A stretch of DNA of 64,000 nucleotides, taken from assembly GCF_030864355.1 (NCBI RefSeq), contig NC_083395.1, positions 2,294,001-2,358,000 on the forward strand. The letters are read 5' to 3'. A program made the position numbers and the translations under genes. The DNA is from Cutaneotrichosporon cavernicola. Taxonomy: Eukaryota; Basidiomycota; Tremellomycetes; Trichosporonales; Trichosporonaceae. Shown one piece after another: positions 10,701 to 22,800 of this stretch. The notes beneath the pieces are model-generated. The model was not told where the DNA came from. It saw only the letters and a program-made list of their open reading frames with translations, and made no database searches. How positions within the stretch are numbered: the stretch's first letter is position 1; the number at the start of each line of letters is the position of its first letter.

Positions 10701-13126
10701 ATGTCCCAAGATCCCACTGGTCGATACCGGGGACACAACTACGACCCAGAGTATAACGCCAAGCAAAAATGGAGGCAGAAATCGTGGAATAGTGGGCAGA
10801 GGTCGACGTACTCTAGGTCGAACATTGAATCACAACCAGGCTCCCCATCTATTGTAATGAGCTCGGGCCCGTACCGCGGTGGTGCGAGCGCCGACGCGTC
10901 TAGTCCTGGTGGTGGCGACTTTTACAACAACATGGTTCCTCCAGATCCCAACAGCCTCTCCTCTCCTTTGTCTCACAATCGCGAACGCTACACTCCTTCC
11001 TTTCCTCAACAGCCCCAACCAGACTACTACCAACAAACTCCTGTCTCCTCCAACAGAGAAAGTGCCATGGAAGGGCACCCAATCATCAAAATGGAGCCCA
11101 ATCCCACTAACCCCTCCCGTTCCTCTGCGCATGGACTCAACGGCAACGATGATGCTTCACCCTCAACCAACTCCAACGCCACAACCAACCCGCAAGCTCA
11201 ACATCCGCCCGACACCCTGACAAATGCAGCTGCTACGTCCACTGGTGAAGGTCTCAGCTCGCTTGAGAGACTCAAGCTCTTCAAGGATCGAGTCATGGCG
11301 ACTCGCGGCAGCGGAAAGGAACAGCAGCAGCAGCCATCCTCGCACCAACTGGAAAAGGTTCGCGTCGCGGAATCGTTCCTCAGCCAGTCGGCTCCTCCCA
11401 CACCCACTTCTCCTAATCCAGCTGGATCAAGTATCCAGACGAATGCTTCCCAAGTGTCTCAAGTTCCCATTGTGTCTCCTGCCGACATGCCACGAATCCT
11501 TCAGCCGACAGACAATGATACCTTCACGTCCAGCCAGCAACCCGCTCAGCCCACGACTCCCCAAAACGGCGAGAACGGCGGGGCTGATGATGTACGCGAA
11601 GCTCGTGAGCATGTTCTGAAGGAGAAGCTGCGTCTCAAGATGGCGCAACGGGCGGCTGGTGCCGATCCGTCTGCATCTCGCGCTCCCCCGACCCCGGCGA
11701 CTCCAACTGGTGCACAGCCTCCTCCCAACAATCACAATGGCTCCACCACCAACGGTGAAGGTCGCCGCGCTCGTGAGGATGTTGAGATGAACGACGTGCA
11801 AGCGCGGCCCAACGGCTCAAACGGACACGCTTCACAGCCGCCTTGCCCGCGTGACGCCGCTTACGCGGAGAGTCGTCCGGCGCAACGTGTGGAGCCTCCC
11901 TTTGACCATCGAAAGAGCTATGCCGAGGCGGCGCGCCAGCGTTTTCGGGGCTACGGGTGCCCGTATGATGTTCCCGACAATACACCTGTCCAACACCCAG
12001 CGAATCGCCGGACACCTTCGCCACCTCGGCGCCGGGAACCTTCTCCGGGTCGTGCTCCTTCCCCGCGCCGTGGCCCGTTGGAGCGCCATCAGTCTCCCCC
12101 CCAGCCTGTGCGCCGTACGCCTCCAACCCCGCGTGAGCAGGTTAACCCCACTGTACGCTATGAACGGGCCACTCCTGCACCCGAGTATCCAGACCGTGGG
12201 CACCCTGTTGAACCTCGTCTGTCTTACTCGTCCGTTTCGGAGCGACGCCCGTACGAGCGTCAGCCGGCCCAGTATGGCGAGCCAGCGGGTCCTTCCCCGC
12301 CTTCGTACGTCCGCACTCGAACGGCGTTACTGATCTTAGGTATGCGAATGGCCGTCCTCGCGAGCGAGAGTATGAGCGCGACGCGCAGGCAATGCCGCCT
12401 CCAGCTGTCCGTGCGCCTCAAGTGCCGGTTGCAGCGCGCGACGACTCGCCTCCGTCTGCAGCCAACCCCATGGAGGCCTGGGTTATTAGCCAGGTCCAGT
12501 TACTGAAGCAACAGCAGGAAGGCGTTGCCAAGGCAATTGCCGAATTCGAGAAGATGATCGCGTCCGGAGTCTTCAAGGCTGCGGCACCTGCAGCAAGTGC
12601 GGTACGACCTACGTCTGGCTCGTCAACCTCAACGCCAAGCCGTGCTGGAGATTACCGTCAGGAGTATCGGCCTGAACCCCGACCTGAGCAGCGACCGGAG
12701 CAGCGCGTGAAGTATCGCATGGAACACGGCCCGGAACAACGCCCAGAACAACGTCCGTTGTACTCAGAATTCCGGCCTGCACCTCAACGCGAGCCGTCCC
12801 CAGGCCCGGCGCCTCGTTCATATGAAGAGTCTTGTGATTCCCGCGTTGCCCTGTCACCACGAAACCAGCCGCCCTTCGGGCCCAAGGAATACGAGTACAG
12901 TGATGCGCCGCGCTTCACGCCAAGGGAGTCCTACGGCAAAGCGCCTGTTTACAAGTCGTATGACAACTACAATAAGCAGAAGCCGTACGACCGGCGGCCA
13001 TACGATCGGTCGCCCAACGACCGCGGCCCTTCGCCGACTCGCTCACAGTACGACTCTGGACGCCGCGGCTCGTGGGAGAACTGGGCACCCCCACCCCACC
13101 CCAAACAGTATGACTACCGCTATTAG
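10701..13126 (+). CDS. Large intrinsically disordered protein of unknown function
   Basis: I do not recognise this protein. ATG 10701 has A at -3 and gives MSQDPTGRYRGHNYDPEYNAKQ. A 35-nt intron (12305-12339, GTACGT...CTGATCTTAG) splices PPS to YANGRPREREYERDAQ, giving about 797 residues. Reading through the intron stays open but enters a different frame, so intron retention would swap the C-terminus. Most of the chain is Pro, Ser, Gln and Arg rich. Two short helical stretches stand out: SLERLKLFKDRVMATRG and a C-terminal PMEAWVISQVQLLKQQQEG followed by VAKAIAEFEKMI, which may be the conserved interaction part. The tail is tyrosine/arginine-rich with repeated PEQRPEQR. Such composition suits an RNA- or chromatin-associated scaffold, but that is a guess. 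It is convergent with NDUFS5. Confidence 0.75.
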
Positions 13127-13314
13127 ATTATTATTTTTCCCGTTTTGTTATCCGATCAGCTTGCCTTGACATGCGTATGTATTGGGTTTGAGCACAATAT
13201 GCCAAGGGGAACAGTGCAATGTTCCTTCAAGCTTTAGCCATGCTCCCCGGCGGCCCGCTAATGTCCAACCTCGTAAACATGCTCGTCCCGCAGTCGCTAT
13301 TTTCTGCATCCATT

Positions 13315-14168
13315 CTACGTGGACTCGTGCACAAGCCCGAGATTGGCGATAACGCCCGATGCGGCCTTCTCGGCGGCCTTGCGTGCGTCGGCGCCCTGCG
13401 CAGCCTGCGACTGGAGGAAGTGCGCCTTGATCTCCCTCGAGCGGTTGATCTGGAGTGAGCCGAGTCCGGATACGGGAGAGCAAGGGAAGGGCTGATGAGG
13501 AGGAGCCAAAACGGCAAGACGGACGCGCGGACAACGACAAGGTCATAAAGTTTGAAATCTCGATGAGGAGCCAAGGCGGCCGCGAGACGTCCAGTCGACC
13601 ATCCGGTGTGCGGCAGGCGGAATGCAACGCGTTATAGACATGCCATCCGTCCACCCAATGTCCGCCACACCATGCCAGAATGCTCCGCTTTTGGAATGCC
13701 GCCGTGGTTGCTCGCCGCTCGCACCTCTTTTGTGCTGTTCGTCGCTGTTGGCTGTTGGCTGTTCGCTGTTCGCCGTGCCCTTCCCGCTCTCCAACCCTAG
13801 CATCCGCAGACCTCTGCGCTCCACACTCACCTCCTTCGTGCGGTGCAGGCACTCGATGTAGTCCTCCTTCTGGCCGATGCACTGCTTAGTCTCGTTGGCG
13901 CCGGCGTAGCACTGGAATTAGTAGCTATCCACATCCATGATCCGTCTCGATCTCGGTCTCGCAAACCAGGATTCGTCGGGATCGCGTAGCACAACGCACC
14001 TCCATGAAAGAGATGAACGTCTCGTGGCACCGTGAGCGTCCTCCGTGATAACCGAAACCCGACTGTTGTCAGTGTTGGCCCCGCCGGCGCGCTCACCATC
14101 TTGTTGTAGTTGAACGGAGGTGGACGAATGCGCTTCTGCCCGTTGGTTCGTGGTCCATCGCTTGGCAT
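13315..14168 (-). CDS. NDUFS5: Complex I subunit NDUFS5 (15 kDa, CX9C protein)
   Basis: Accessory subunit of mitochondrial NADH:ubiquinone oxidoreductase on the intermembrane-space side, imported by the Mia40 disulfide relay. Exon 1 (ATG 14168) gives MPSDGPRTNGQKRIRPPPFN and ends NYNKM. Exon 2 gives SGFGYHGGRSRCHETFISFME, the family signature. Exon 3 gives CYAGANETKQCIGQKEDYIE and CLHRTKE. Four cysteines are spaced by exactly nine residues each. Exon 4 gives INRSREIKAHFLQSQ... to VHEST at 13315. The third intron (13830-13450) is 381 nt, ten times the usual size here, and contains GCTGTTGGCTGTTCGC-type short repeats. The first ORFs are too short to be found without splicing. Being able to respire through complex I excludes Saccharomyces-type yeasts. 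Confidence 0.9.
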
Positions 14169-14341
14169 AGATATCATAAATACTCCCGTTCTTGATCACC
14201 ACACGTCATTTACCACGTGGCTGGCAACTCCACTTCGGCCATCGTCATGTCCCCAACCGACGAAGAGTGGCAACTAGCAACCAACAATTACCAGCCATCA
14301 ACACCTCCTCTTCATCACACAATCGAGCTACAACGGCCACA

Positions 14342-16108
14342 ATGCTGGTCACCACAGCCCTCCTGGCTCTCGCCATGGGCGCGTTCGCCATTCCTCATCA
14401 GCAGCCTTTTGATCCTGATCTCGCCAACGCAATCCCGGCCTACATCCAAGAAACCGACGGCGTTGACCGGTATGACGGGCATGAGGTCTGGCGTATCAAC
14501 TGGTCCAACCTCTCCGTCGCGTCCCGTACTGCACTCCACAGCGTACTCGAAGTGAGCATTCCTTCTTTCTCTGATCTGGAACAGAGAAAATGAGCGCCAA
14601 GCCTCGTCGGACCTTGACCTTGACCTACCTCCACTCCCGCTAATCCCAGTCCACTGGCGACATCTGGAAGGCGACACCAGACGTGATCGACGTGCACCTT
14701 CCCCCGCGTGTCGCCGCCTTCCTCCCTTCCCTCATCCCGAAGGACGCGCAGGCGACCAAGATCGTCCCCGACCTCCAGGCCCTCGTCAACCTCTCCCTCG
14801 CCCACCCCGTCCCTGGCCTTGCAGGCGCCTACGCGACCCGCTCACCCCTCACCAACCCCCCAACTGACCTCCCCGATGGCGGGTGGAACGTGTCGACCCT
14901 CGGCACCGTGTTCCACGATGCATTCCAACCTTTGTCTGCCATGGACCGTTTCCTCGACACCCTCGTCAAGGCGTTCCCTGCGACGCTGCGGGCGGTCGAG
15001 ATCGGCCAGTCGTCAGAAGGACGCCCACTGCGCGCGTACACTGCCCACCGCGCCGATGGGAAGGAGGATGCGCCCGAGGTCGTGATCATCAGCGGCCAGC
15101 ACGCCCGTGAGGTGAGTAGCCGTGGGCGGCTGCTGAAGGGGGCGATGGTGCCCACCGTCATCTTCTCTCCTGAGATTGCGTCGCATAGCAACTGACAACA
15201 GTGGGTCGGGCCCGCTTCTGCGATTTACTTCCTCCACGCGCTGCTTGTCAACCTCAACGATGACCCGAATGGCACCGCCGCCAAGGTCCTCCGCGAGTTC
15301 ACCGTCACCGTTGTGCCGACACTCAATCCCGACGGGATCGTCTACTCGCGCGAACACAGCCGCATGTGGCGCAAGAACCGGCAGGACGTCGGCGGCCTCG
15401 TGTGCAAGGGTGAGTCGCGGGGAGTCACCGGTTGCTGATCACAGGCGTTGACCTGAACACAAACTGGGGCTACGAGTACAGGCCGTCGCGTCTCGCCTGC
15501 TCCGAGTCGTATTCTGGCCAGCGTCCTTTCGAGGCACCCGAGACCGCCGCCATGGCCAACTACATTGTCAACGGCACCGCGGACGCACCGCGCAAGAGGA
15601 TGCCGCGCGCGTTCATCGACCTCCACAGCTACGGGCAGCTATGTGAGTTGTGGTGGCATCTGCAGCATCTTGGCCGAGAAGGTCGTTGGCTCTCCACCTT
15701 CCCTATCTCGAGATCATCGGCCATCCAAGCTGAGATTTCCGCCTGTTATCATCGAACCCACTAACCCCAGTCATGTTCCCGTACTCATTCTCGTGCAACG
15801 TCTTCCCCCCCGACGCCGAGAATCTCATGGAGGCCGGTATCGGCGTCGCCAAGGCGATCCGCATGATCGGCGGCCCAGGATACCAGACCGGCCAGGCGTG
15901 CCAATCGACGCTGCGCTTTTCGGGCGACGCCGCCGACTACACGTACGCTGTGGGCCAGGTTCGGTGGTCGTACTCTGCAGAGTTACGCGATACAGGCACC
16001 TACGGCTTCATGCTTCCGCCATTCTTAATCCGGCCGACTGGTATCGATGTCGTCGCGGGTCTCTCGGCACTCGCGCTTTTCATCTACAACACTGAGATCG
16101 AGCCTTGA
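14342..16108 (+). CDS. Secreted zinc carboxypeptidase, M14 family
   Basis: A metallocarboxypeptidase with signal peptide MLVTTALLALAMGAFA, a prodomain and an M14 catalytic domain, so it acts outside the cell or in the secretory path/vacuole. Zinc ligands are visible as HARE (HxxE) and the later HSYGQL; the general base Glu is in SAELRDTGTYGF. Five exons are joined by introns at about 14551-14650, 15113-15202, 15410-15444 and 15642-15771. The motif that normally reads N-R-N-W, whose Arg holds the substrate C-terminus, is NTNW here (VDLNTNWGYEY), so the carboxylate clamp is altered although zinc site and catalytic Glu are intact. ECM14-type pseudo-peptidases are related, but those lack catalytic residues that this one keeps. 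It is convergent with VPS27. Confidence 0.85.
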
Positions 16109-16389
16109 ACCGGCGTCTCGAGCTACCTCGCGCCACGGCGCATCCTGTATCTGGCTGCTCCGGCCCACATAGAGAACAGTGAACACGGCGACTGTTGTTG
16201 ATTATCCCCTATGCAGTGACATGTCTGCAGAGAAGGCGGAGGTGGAGATCTTCCCGATGACGTCTCTCTCCGACGAATTTTCCCACGCCACATGCTAGCT
16301 GTGTCGACACCCATCACCACCCTCAAGACTTTCATGCACTCTCGCAGTCCTAATCTACAACTCTACGGTATCATGCCCAGTTCTCAAAA

Positions 16390-18622
16390 CTACAGCTCGA
16401 TCAGGAGCGCTTCCTCGACCGGCTGCTGCTTAACAGCAGGTGCTTCCTGCGGTGCTGAGGGGAATGGCGCGACGCCAGGCGCTGACGGGAACATGGAAGG
16501 CGTGTACCATCCCTGTGGGACCTGCTGCGGCTGATGCTGAGGAGGTGCCTGCTGAGGTGGGACCTGCTGAGGCTGTGGAGGAGCATGCTGGGGCTGGGCG
16601 TGAGGAGGGGCGGACGCTGCGCTCTCCCAGGGATTGGCAAACGCAGCGACGGGCGCCTCGACTGGGCTCTTCGTCGACGAGTACGAGGCAGTTCGTGCTG
16701 GTGCGGACGGTGCGGACGGTGCGGAAGGCGCTGCGACGTAGCTCGGCTGCTGCAATGGCGATGAAGGGAGGGGCACGGTGGATGCGACCGACGGGGACAT
16801 GGAGGGGTGCGAGGCCATGTCGATGGGTGGTGGGGCCGAGGCCACTGTGTACGAAGAAGCGAGGGCAGAGGCGGAAGGAGTGGCGGTCGTGACAGCGGGA
16901 GCGGACGGGGTGGGGGCGGAAGGAGCGGCGGTGGGGAGCTGAGGATCGGGGGCAGCGTACTGCGCATACGAGGACTGGCGGGAGGGCTGCTGAGGCTGCC
17001 ACGGTGCGTGCTGAGGTCGGTACGCGTATGGGTCCGTGGCATGCGGCATCGAGGGGTACATCGAAGGGGCGTGTTGGGCTGGGGCCTGTTGAGGTGGTGC
17101 CTGCGGTGCAGCGGCCAGCGCGTACCCGTTCGTGTAGGGCTGTTGTGCTGGCGGGATGTAGTAGCCCTGCTGCTGCTGCTGCTGCTGCTGCTGGTATCGG
17201 TATCCGTACTGCTGGTAGTATGCGGCGTGTTGCGCCTCCTGGGCCTTGCGCTGGGCGTAGGCCTGCTGCTCGTCCAGGATGCGGCCATACATCGCGACAG
17301 CCTCGCCAAGCTTGCCCTGCATCTCCTGCAGCATCTGAGCCTTGGTCGTCTTCTCCTCGACGTTGCGCTGGAGCTTGCCGCCAACGGCGAGCGCCTGGTC
17401 GTGTAGCAACCGCGCGTGCGGCAAAGAGTGCAAGTCTCGTTCGCCGTAGGCGGCCATCATGTCGAGCGCGTTGCTGAACGTAAGGACCGTCTCGGTCTCG
17501 CGCGGGTTCAGGTCGAACGTCGGCAGCGGCTTGAGCTCCTCCTCCATCGGGGCAGAGGGGCGCGCCTCCATCTCACGTAGGCTCGCCTCAATCGCCATGC
17601 GGAGCTGCTCGTCCTCATCGTCGAGCGCGCCCGTCCTGAGCGCCAATGGTGGCTCAGATCCCATCATGGCGCCAGGCTGTGCCTGCGCTAAACTGAGCTC
17701 GATCGCGCGCTGCAGGTCCGCGTCATAGTCCTGCCGCGTGCGTGGCGTGCGTCCCGGCACAGCAGGCGCAGGCTTGTTCTTGCCCGCCTTGACCCAGCAG
17801 CTCTCGCACACTCGCACGTCGTCCTGGATGCCAAAGTGAGGCAGGGGCATCGAGCGGCTCGAGCACTGTTGATCGAAAACCAGTCCGCAGTTCCGGCAGT
17901 GGTGTTTCCGGTTCGTAAACGTAAATGCTGTGCGGCAGCGCATGCACACATCCGAGTCGACCCATGCCGGTGCCGTCGCCGTCTCGATAAGCGACGAGTT
18001 ATTCCGTTCCGGCGGCGGCGGGAACTTGATGCCACTGTTCTTCATGTCGTGGTACGCGTCGACCAAGAAGGCGAGCTCGCGCTTCTTCTCAAACGCCAGC
18101 GCCCAGCTCTGGAACATCCGCAGCGCCATCTGTCGCACATCGGCGTTTGTGGACGGCCCCTTGACGACGCCAATCATCTCGTCAACAAACTCTTTGCTCG
18201 CGATCTCGGCGAGGAAGTGATCGCCGCCGTTCTTGATACATGTGTCCACCAACTGCTGTCAGGACGGGGTCGGAATACTGCCGACTCACACTCAACGCGT
18301 ACATCTGCACGCGACCGTTGGCGCTAGCCACTCGAGCCTTCAAGCTTTGCATCGCTTGCTTGGGCTGCACAGCCTTGGAGCGGATCATGTCCGTGATCTC
18401 AAGGTTGAGTGCAATGTCCTCGCCCTGCGGGAACGCAAGCTTGAGGGGCGAACATGCCTTCTCTGTTGGTCAGCATTCCACGTATCGCAGTTGTGAGGAT
18501 GCCGACGAGGATGCCGATGCGGCCTGGGCGCAGGCGGCCGATGACTTGCAGCTCGCGGTTCGCCACTCACCAACCAGTTCCTCATACTGGGTGTTGGTTG
18601 AGGATCCCCAGAACCACGCCAT
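16390..18622 (-). CDS. VPS27: ESCRT-0 subunit Vps27 (VHS-FYVE-UIM)
   Basis: Endosomal sorting receptor for ubiquitinated cargo that starts multivesicular body formation. ATG 18622 gives [17 protein letters not shown]. The VHS domain (residues about 10-150) contains [11 protein letters not shown]. The FYVE zinc finger (about 173-235) has RKHHCRNCG, the PI3P-binding signature. Two ubiquitin-interacting motifs follow, [15 protein letters not shown] and [15 protein letters not shown], then a coiled segment and a long Pro/Gln-rich tail. The tail has several PSAP motifs that bind Vps23/Tsg101 of ESCRT-I, and ends in LLIEL, which resembles a clathrin box. A 37-nt intron ending CTGACAGCAG lies within VHS. 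Length is about 695 residues. It is convergent with the carboxypeptidase. Confidence 0.95.
17167..17193 (-). repeat. VPS27: CTG/CAG trinucleotide run coding polyglutamine in VPS27
   Basis: Nine CTG units on the plus strand, read as nine CAG codons (Gln) on the gene strand, in the disordered tail between coiled coil and PSAP region. Length is likely variable between strains. Confidence 0.9.
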
Positions 18623-19806
18623 GGTGGGCAAGGGGTTGGATTGGATTGAGGGTCGTGAGTAGGTTGAGTGGCAGGCGTCGCCTGGCTCAAATGTGGCGGA
18701 CGAGTGTGGGGTAGTGATTGGTGATTGGGAAGGGTTGTGGGAAGGGATCGTATGCAGTGGTTGCCAATGCTGATGACAATGGAGTGGTCGTGTGGGGTCG
18801 TTAACTATTCTTATCCGAGAGCGAAAGCCCGAGAGAGATAGAGAGAGAGAGAGAGGCAGAGAGAGACAGAGAGGGGGTGTGAGATGAGGGGATGACAGGG
18901 AGAGGATGATGGATGATGGACGATTACGTTGCACTGGATGATATCAATAGCAGCTTACAAGTTGCCACCGTAGTAACTATAACAAGCCACATGGAACATG
19001 GGATAACTGCTTAATGTGCGGGGTAAGCCACTTCAAAGTGCTTGTATTCTGTATTCTGTAATCTGTATGAGTGCCACCTAACCGGCGTTATGACTAGGGT
19101 GGCGTCCTTGGTTATGGTGGAGTGAGTACCTTCCTATGGTGGTAAGGGCCTCCCTGAGTGAAGTAAAGTGAGGGGATCGATTGTAGAGTGTTCACATTCA
19201 ACTGAGTGAGGGTTGTAGGGGTTGAATGGGTGAAGGGACTCGAATTCGTCAACCATCAACCGCCACCGCCAGTCGCCGCTTGTTGTCAATCAACTCTTCT
19301 CCATCGAGACACCACAAACCACACTTCTTTCATCCCAACAGCCAGTGCTCTCCATCCAGCAGAGTACGCGCATCCAGGGCTAGAAAGATCGCTTGCACAT
19401 CGACTTTGCGCCTCCCTGCAACTTCGTCGCGCGAGTAACCCCCAAATACGAGTGGTGGAGGCAGCAACATCGCGAACCACTCTTCGACTTGCCCTTCACC
19501 CTTCTACCCTCCCTCTTCCGACCCCGTCTACTGTGGATATCAATACTCCCAACGAGAAAATACTCTCCGCGCGACTTGTCTAGCGCGGATTCGACGCGTA
19601 CGAAGCGGATCGACGGATAGAAACAACGCAGGCTCGCGCGTTGTTCTCCAGGCATCTACAGCGTTTTTGCCTCCTGTTGCAGTGATTCTTCGCGCTCTCC
19701 CCTGCATCTCTCACTAGCCCATCCGCTGAGACGACGTCGTCCGTAAGCTCTCTTGCTCAACTCTACGGCTTAAAGGCCTGCTCCACGCGTCGATTCCCTC
19801 TCCGAC
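18623..19806. promoter_or_regulatory. Divergent promoter region of VPS27 and RPB1
   Basis: About 1.2 kb between two divergent genes. It holds a GA-rich microsatellite at 18831-18876 close to the VPS27 start, imperfect GTATTCTGTATTCTGTAATCTG copies at about 19043-19065, and a pyrimidine-rich stretch from 19240 to 19800 that probably forms the RPB1 5' leader. I see no gene in it. Confidence 0.45.
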
Positions 19807-22800
19807 ATGACGGTCACATTCGCCTACTCGTCTGCTCCAGTCAAGCAGATCAGGGAGATCCAGTTTGGTGTTATGAGTCCCGAGGAAATTGTCAGTGTCT
19901 CAAGTGTTGACTCCAAAACTAAGACACCAACTCACGTGACAGAAAGCCTATTCAGTGGCTAAGATTGAGCACCCAGAGGTTATGGACGAGAACGGTCGCC
20001 AGAAGGTCGGCGGTCTAATGGATCCCAAGATGGGAAGTAAGTGGAGAGCTTAGTGGAGAGCCGGTACATAGCTCGGAAGCTTACTGTTCACTAGCTATCG
20101 ACCGCAACTTCAAGTGTCAGACCTGTCTCGAGGGCATGTCCGAGTGCCCGGGTCACTTTGGTCACATCGAGCTCGCGCGTCCTGTCTTTCATGCGGGTTT
20201 CATTGTCAAGGTCAAGAAGATTCTAGAGTGTGTGTGCTACAGTTGCGGCAAGCTCAAAGTCGACCTGGTGAGTGGCAAAACCAACAAACAGGGCCGCAAG
20301 ACGGTTACTGACAGCCTCAGCGCGACCCTCAGGTCTACACCGTCACCAAGCGCATCAAGCCCCAGCACCGTCTCAAGGCGATTTGGGCGATTGCTCGCCC
20401 GAAGGGTGTCTGCGAGGCCGACGACCTGACCGAGGAGAACGGTGATGCGACCAATGAGGATGTCTATATGGACGAGAACCGCCCCACCAAGCCAAAGGGC
20501 CACGGCGGATGCGGCTTTGATCAGCCCCAGTACCGCAAGGAGGGCCTCAAGCTCATTGGCGTGTTCAAGCCCAGCAAGGACAAGGACGAGGCAGGTGCCG
20601 AGCCAGAACGCCGCAATATCTCTGCAGCTGAATGTCTCAACATCCTGAAGAAGATTCCAGACGAGGATCTCAACATCATGGGCCTCAACGCAGAGTACGC
20701 GCGCCCCGATTGGATGATCCTCACGGTCCTGCCCGTGCCGCCGGCTGCCGTGCGCCCCTCCATTTCCGTCGACGGCGGTGCCATGCGCAGTGAGGACGAC
20801 TTGACGTACAAGCTCGGAGAGATCCTCAAGGCGAGCGCAAATGTGCGCAAGCTCGAGTCGGAGGGTGTTCCACCAAGTGTCGTTAACGAGCACTTCGACC
20901 TTCTCCAGTTCCATGTCGCGACGTACATGGACAACGACATTGCCGGTATTCCGCAGGCACTGCAAAAGTCTGGCCGTCCAGTCAAGGCCATCCGTGCACG
21001 TCTGAAGGGCAAGGAGGGTCGTCTCCGAGGCAACCTCATGGGCAAGCGTGTCGACTTCTCTGCCCGTACCGTCATTACTGGTGACCCCAACATCCAGTTA
21101 GACGAGGTCGGTGTCCCGCGCTCGATCGCCATGACTCTAACGTACCCCGAACGCGTCACGCCGTACAACATTGTGTATCTCCAGGGCCTCATCAACAATG
21201 GTCCTGCGACGTATCCGGGAGCTCGTTACTACGTCAAGGATACTGGTGAGCGTGTTGACCTCAAATACCGCAAGTCGGGAGAGCCGATCAGCTTGCAGTT
21301 TGGGTGGATCGTCGAGCGTCATCTCAAGACCGGCGACTTTGTTCTCTTCAATCGCCAACCGTCGCTCCACAAGATGTCCATGATGTGTCACCGCGTGCGC
21401 GTGATGAACTACTCCACCTTCCGTCTCAACCTTTCGGTCACGTCGCCGTACAACGCCGACTTCGACGGAGACGAGATGAACTTGCACGTTCCTCAGTCTG
21501 AGGAGACTCGTGCCGAGTTGAGCCAGATCGCGTGGGTTCCTCGCCAGATTATCTCGCCACAGGCCAACAAGCCTGTCATGGGCATTGTCCAGGACACGCT
21601 GTGTGGCCTCCGCAAGTTCACTCTTCGTGACAACTTCTGCGACTGGGCTCTAGTCCAGAACATCCTTTTATGGCTGCCAGGCTGGGATGGGACCATTCCC
21701 CCACCAGCAATCATCAAGCCTAAGCCTATGTGGTCGGGCAAGCAGCTGCTCTCACTGTGTATCCCTAAGGGCGTCAACATCGAGAAGAAGAACAGCGAAA
21801 AGCCGAGCGAGATCGACGTGACTGACGAGAACGTCCTGGTCGACAACGGCGAGCTCATCCATGGTGCAATCATCAAGAACATGGCAGGCGCGTCTGCGGA
21901 TGGCTTTGTGCATGTTATCTTCCGCGAGCACGGTCACGTTGCCGCACGCGACTTCTTCTCGGCCGTCCAGATGATGATTAACTATTGGCTCCTACACAAC
22001 GGTTTCTCCATTGGCATCGGCGACACCATTGCCGATCGCAACACCATGGCTGGCATCAACGCGCGTCTTGTGGAGGCCAAGGACACTGTGCAGCGGTTCA
22101 TCGAACGCGCCGAGGCCAATGACATGAAGCCCCAGCCCGGTATGACGATTCGTGAGACGGTCGAGGCCGAGGTGTCCAACGAGCTCAACAAGGCTCGTGA
22201 CTGGGCCGGTAAATCGGCGCAGAACAACATCAAGGAGGACAACAACGTCAAGCAGATGGTCGTCTCTGGCTCCAAGGGTTCGTTCATCAACATTTCGCAG
22301 ATGTCGGCGTGTGTCGGCCAGCAGATCGTCGAGGGCAAGCGTATTCCGTTTGGCTTCCGCCACCGCACGCTGCCACACTTCTCCAAGGACGACTATGGGC
22401 CGGAGGCGCGTGGCTTTGTGGAGAACTCGTACCTGCGTGGCCTCACTCCTCAGGAGTTCTTCTTCCACGCAATGGGTGGTCGTGAGGGCCTCATCGACAC
22501 GGCCGTCAAGACGGCCGAAACGGGTTACATCCAGCGCCGCCTCGTCAAGGCCATGGAGGACCTCAAGGTCGGCTACGACGGCACGGTTCGCAACTCGTCC
22601 GGAGACATTATCCAGTTCCTCTACGGAGAGGATGGCATGGATGGCTCGATGGTGGAGAACCAGAATATCGACATTGTCCGGCATAGCGACGAGGCGTTTG
22701 AGCGCAAGTACAAGCTTGACGTTCTCAGCGGTGGCAAACTGGGGTTCAAGTCCAAGACGTTGCAGGCTGGTATCGAGTCGAGCTCGATCGAACTGCAGGA

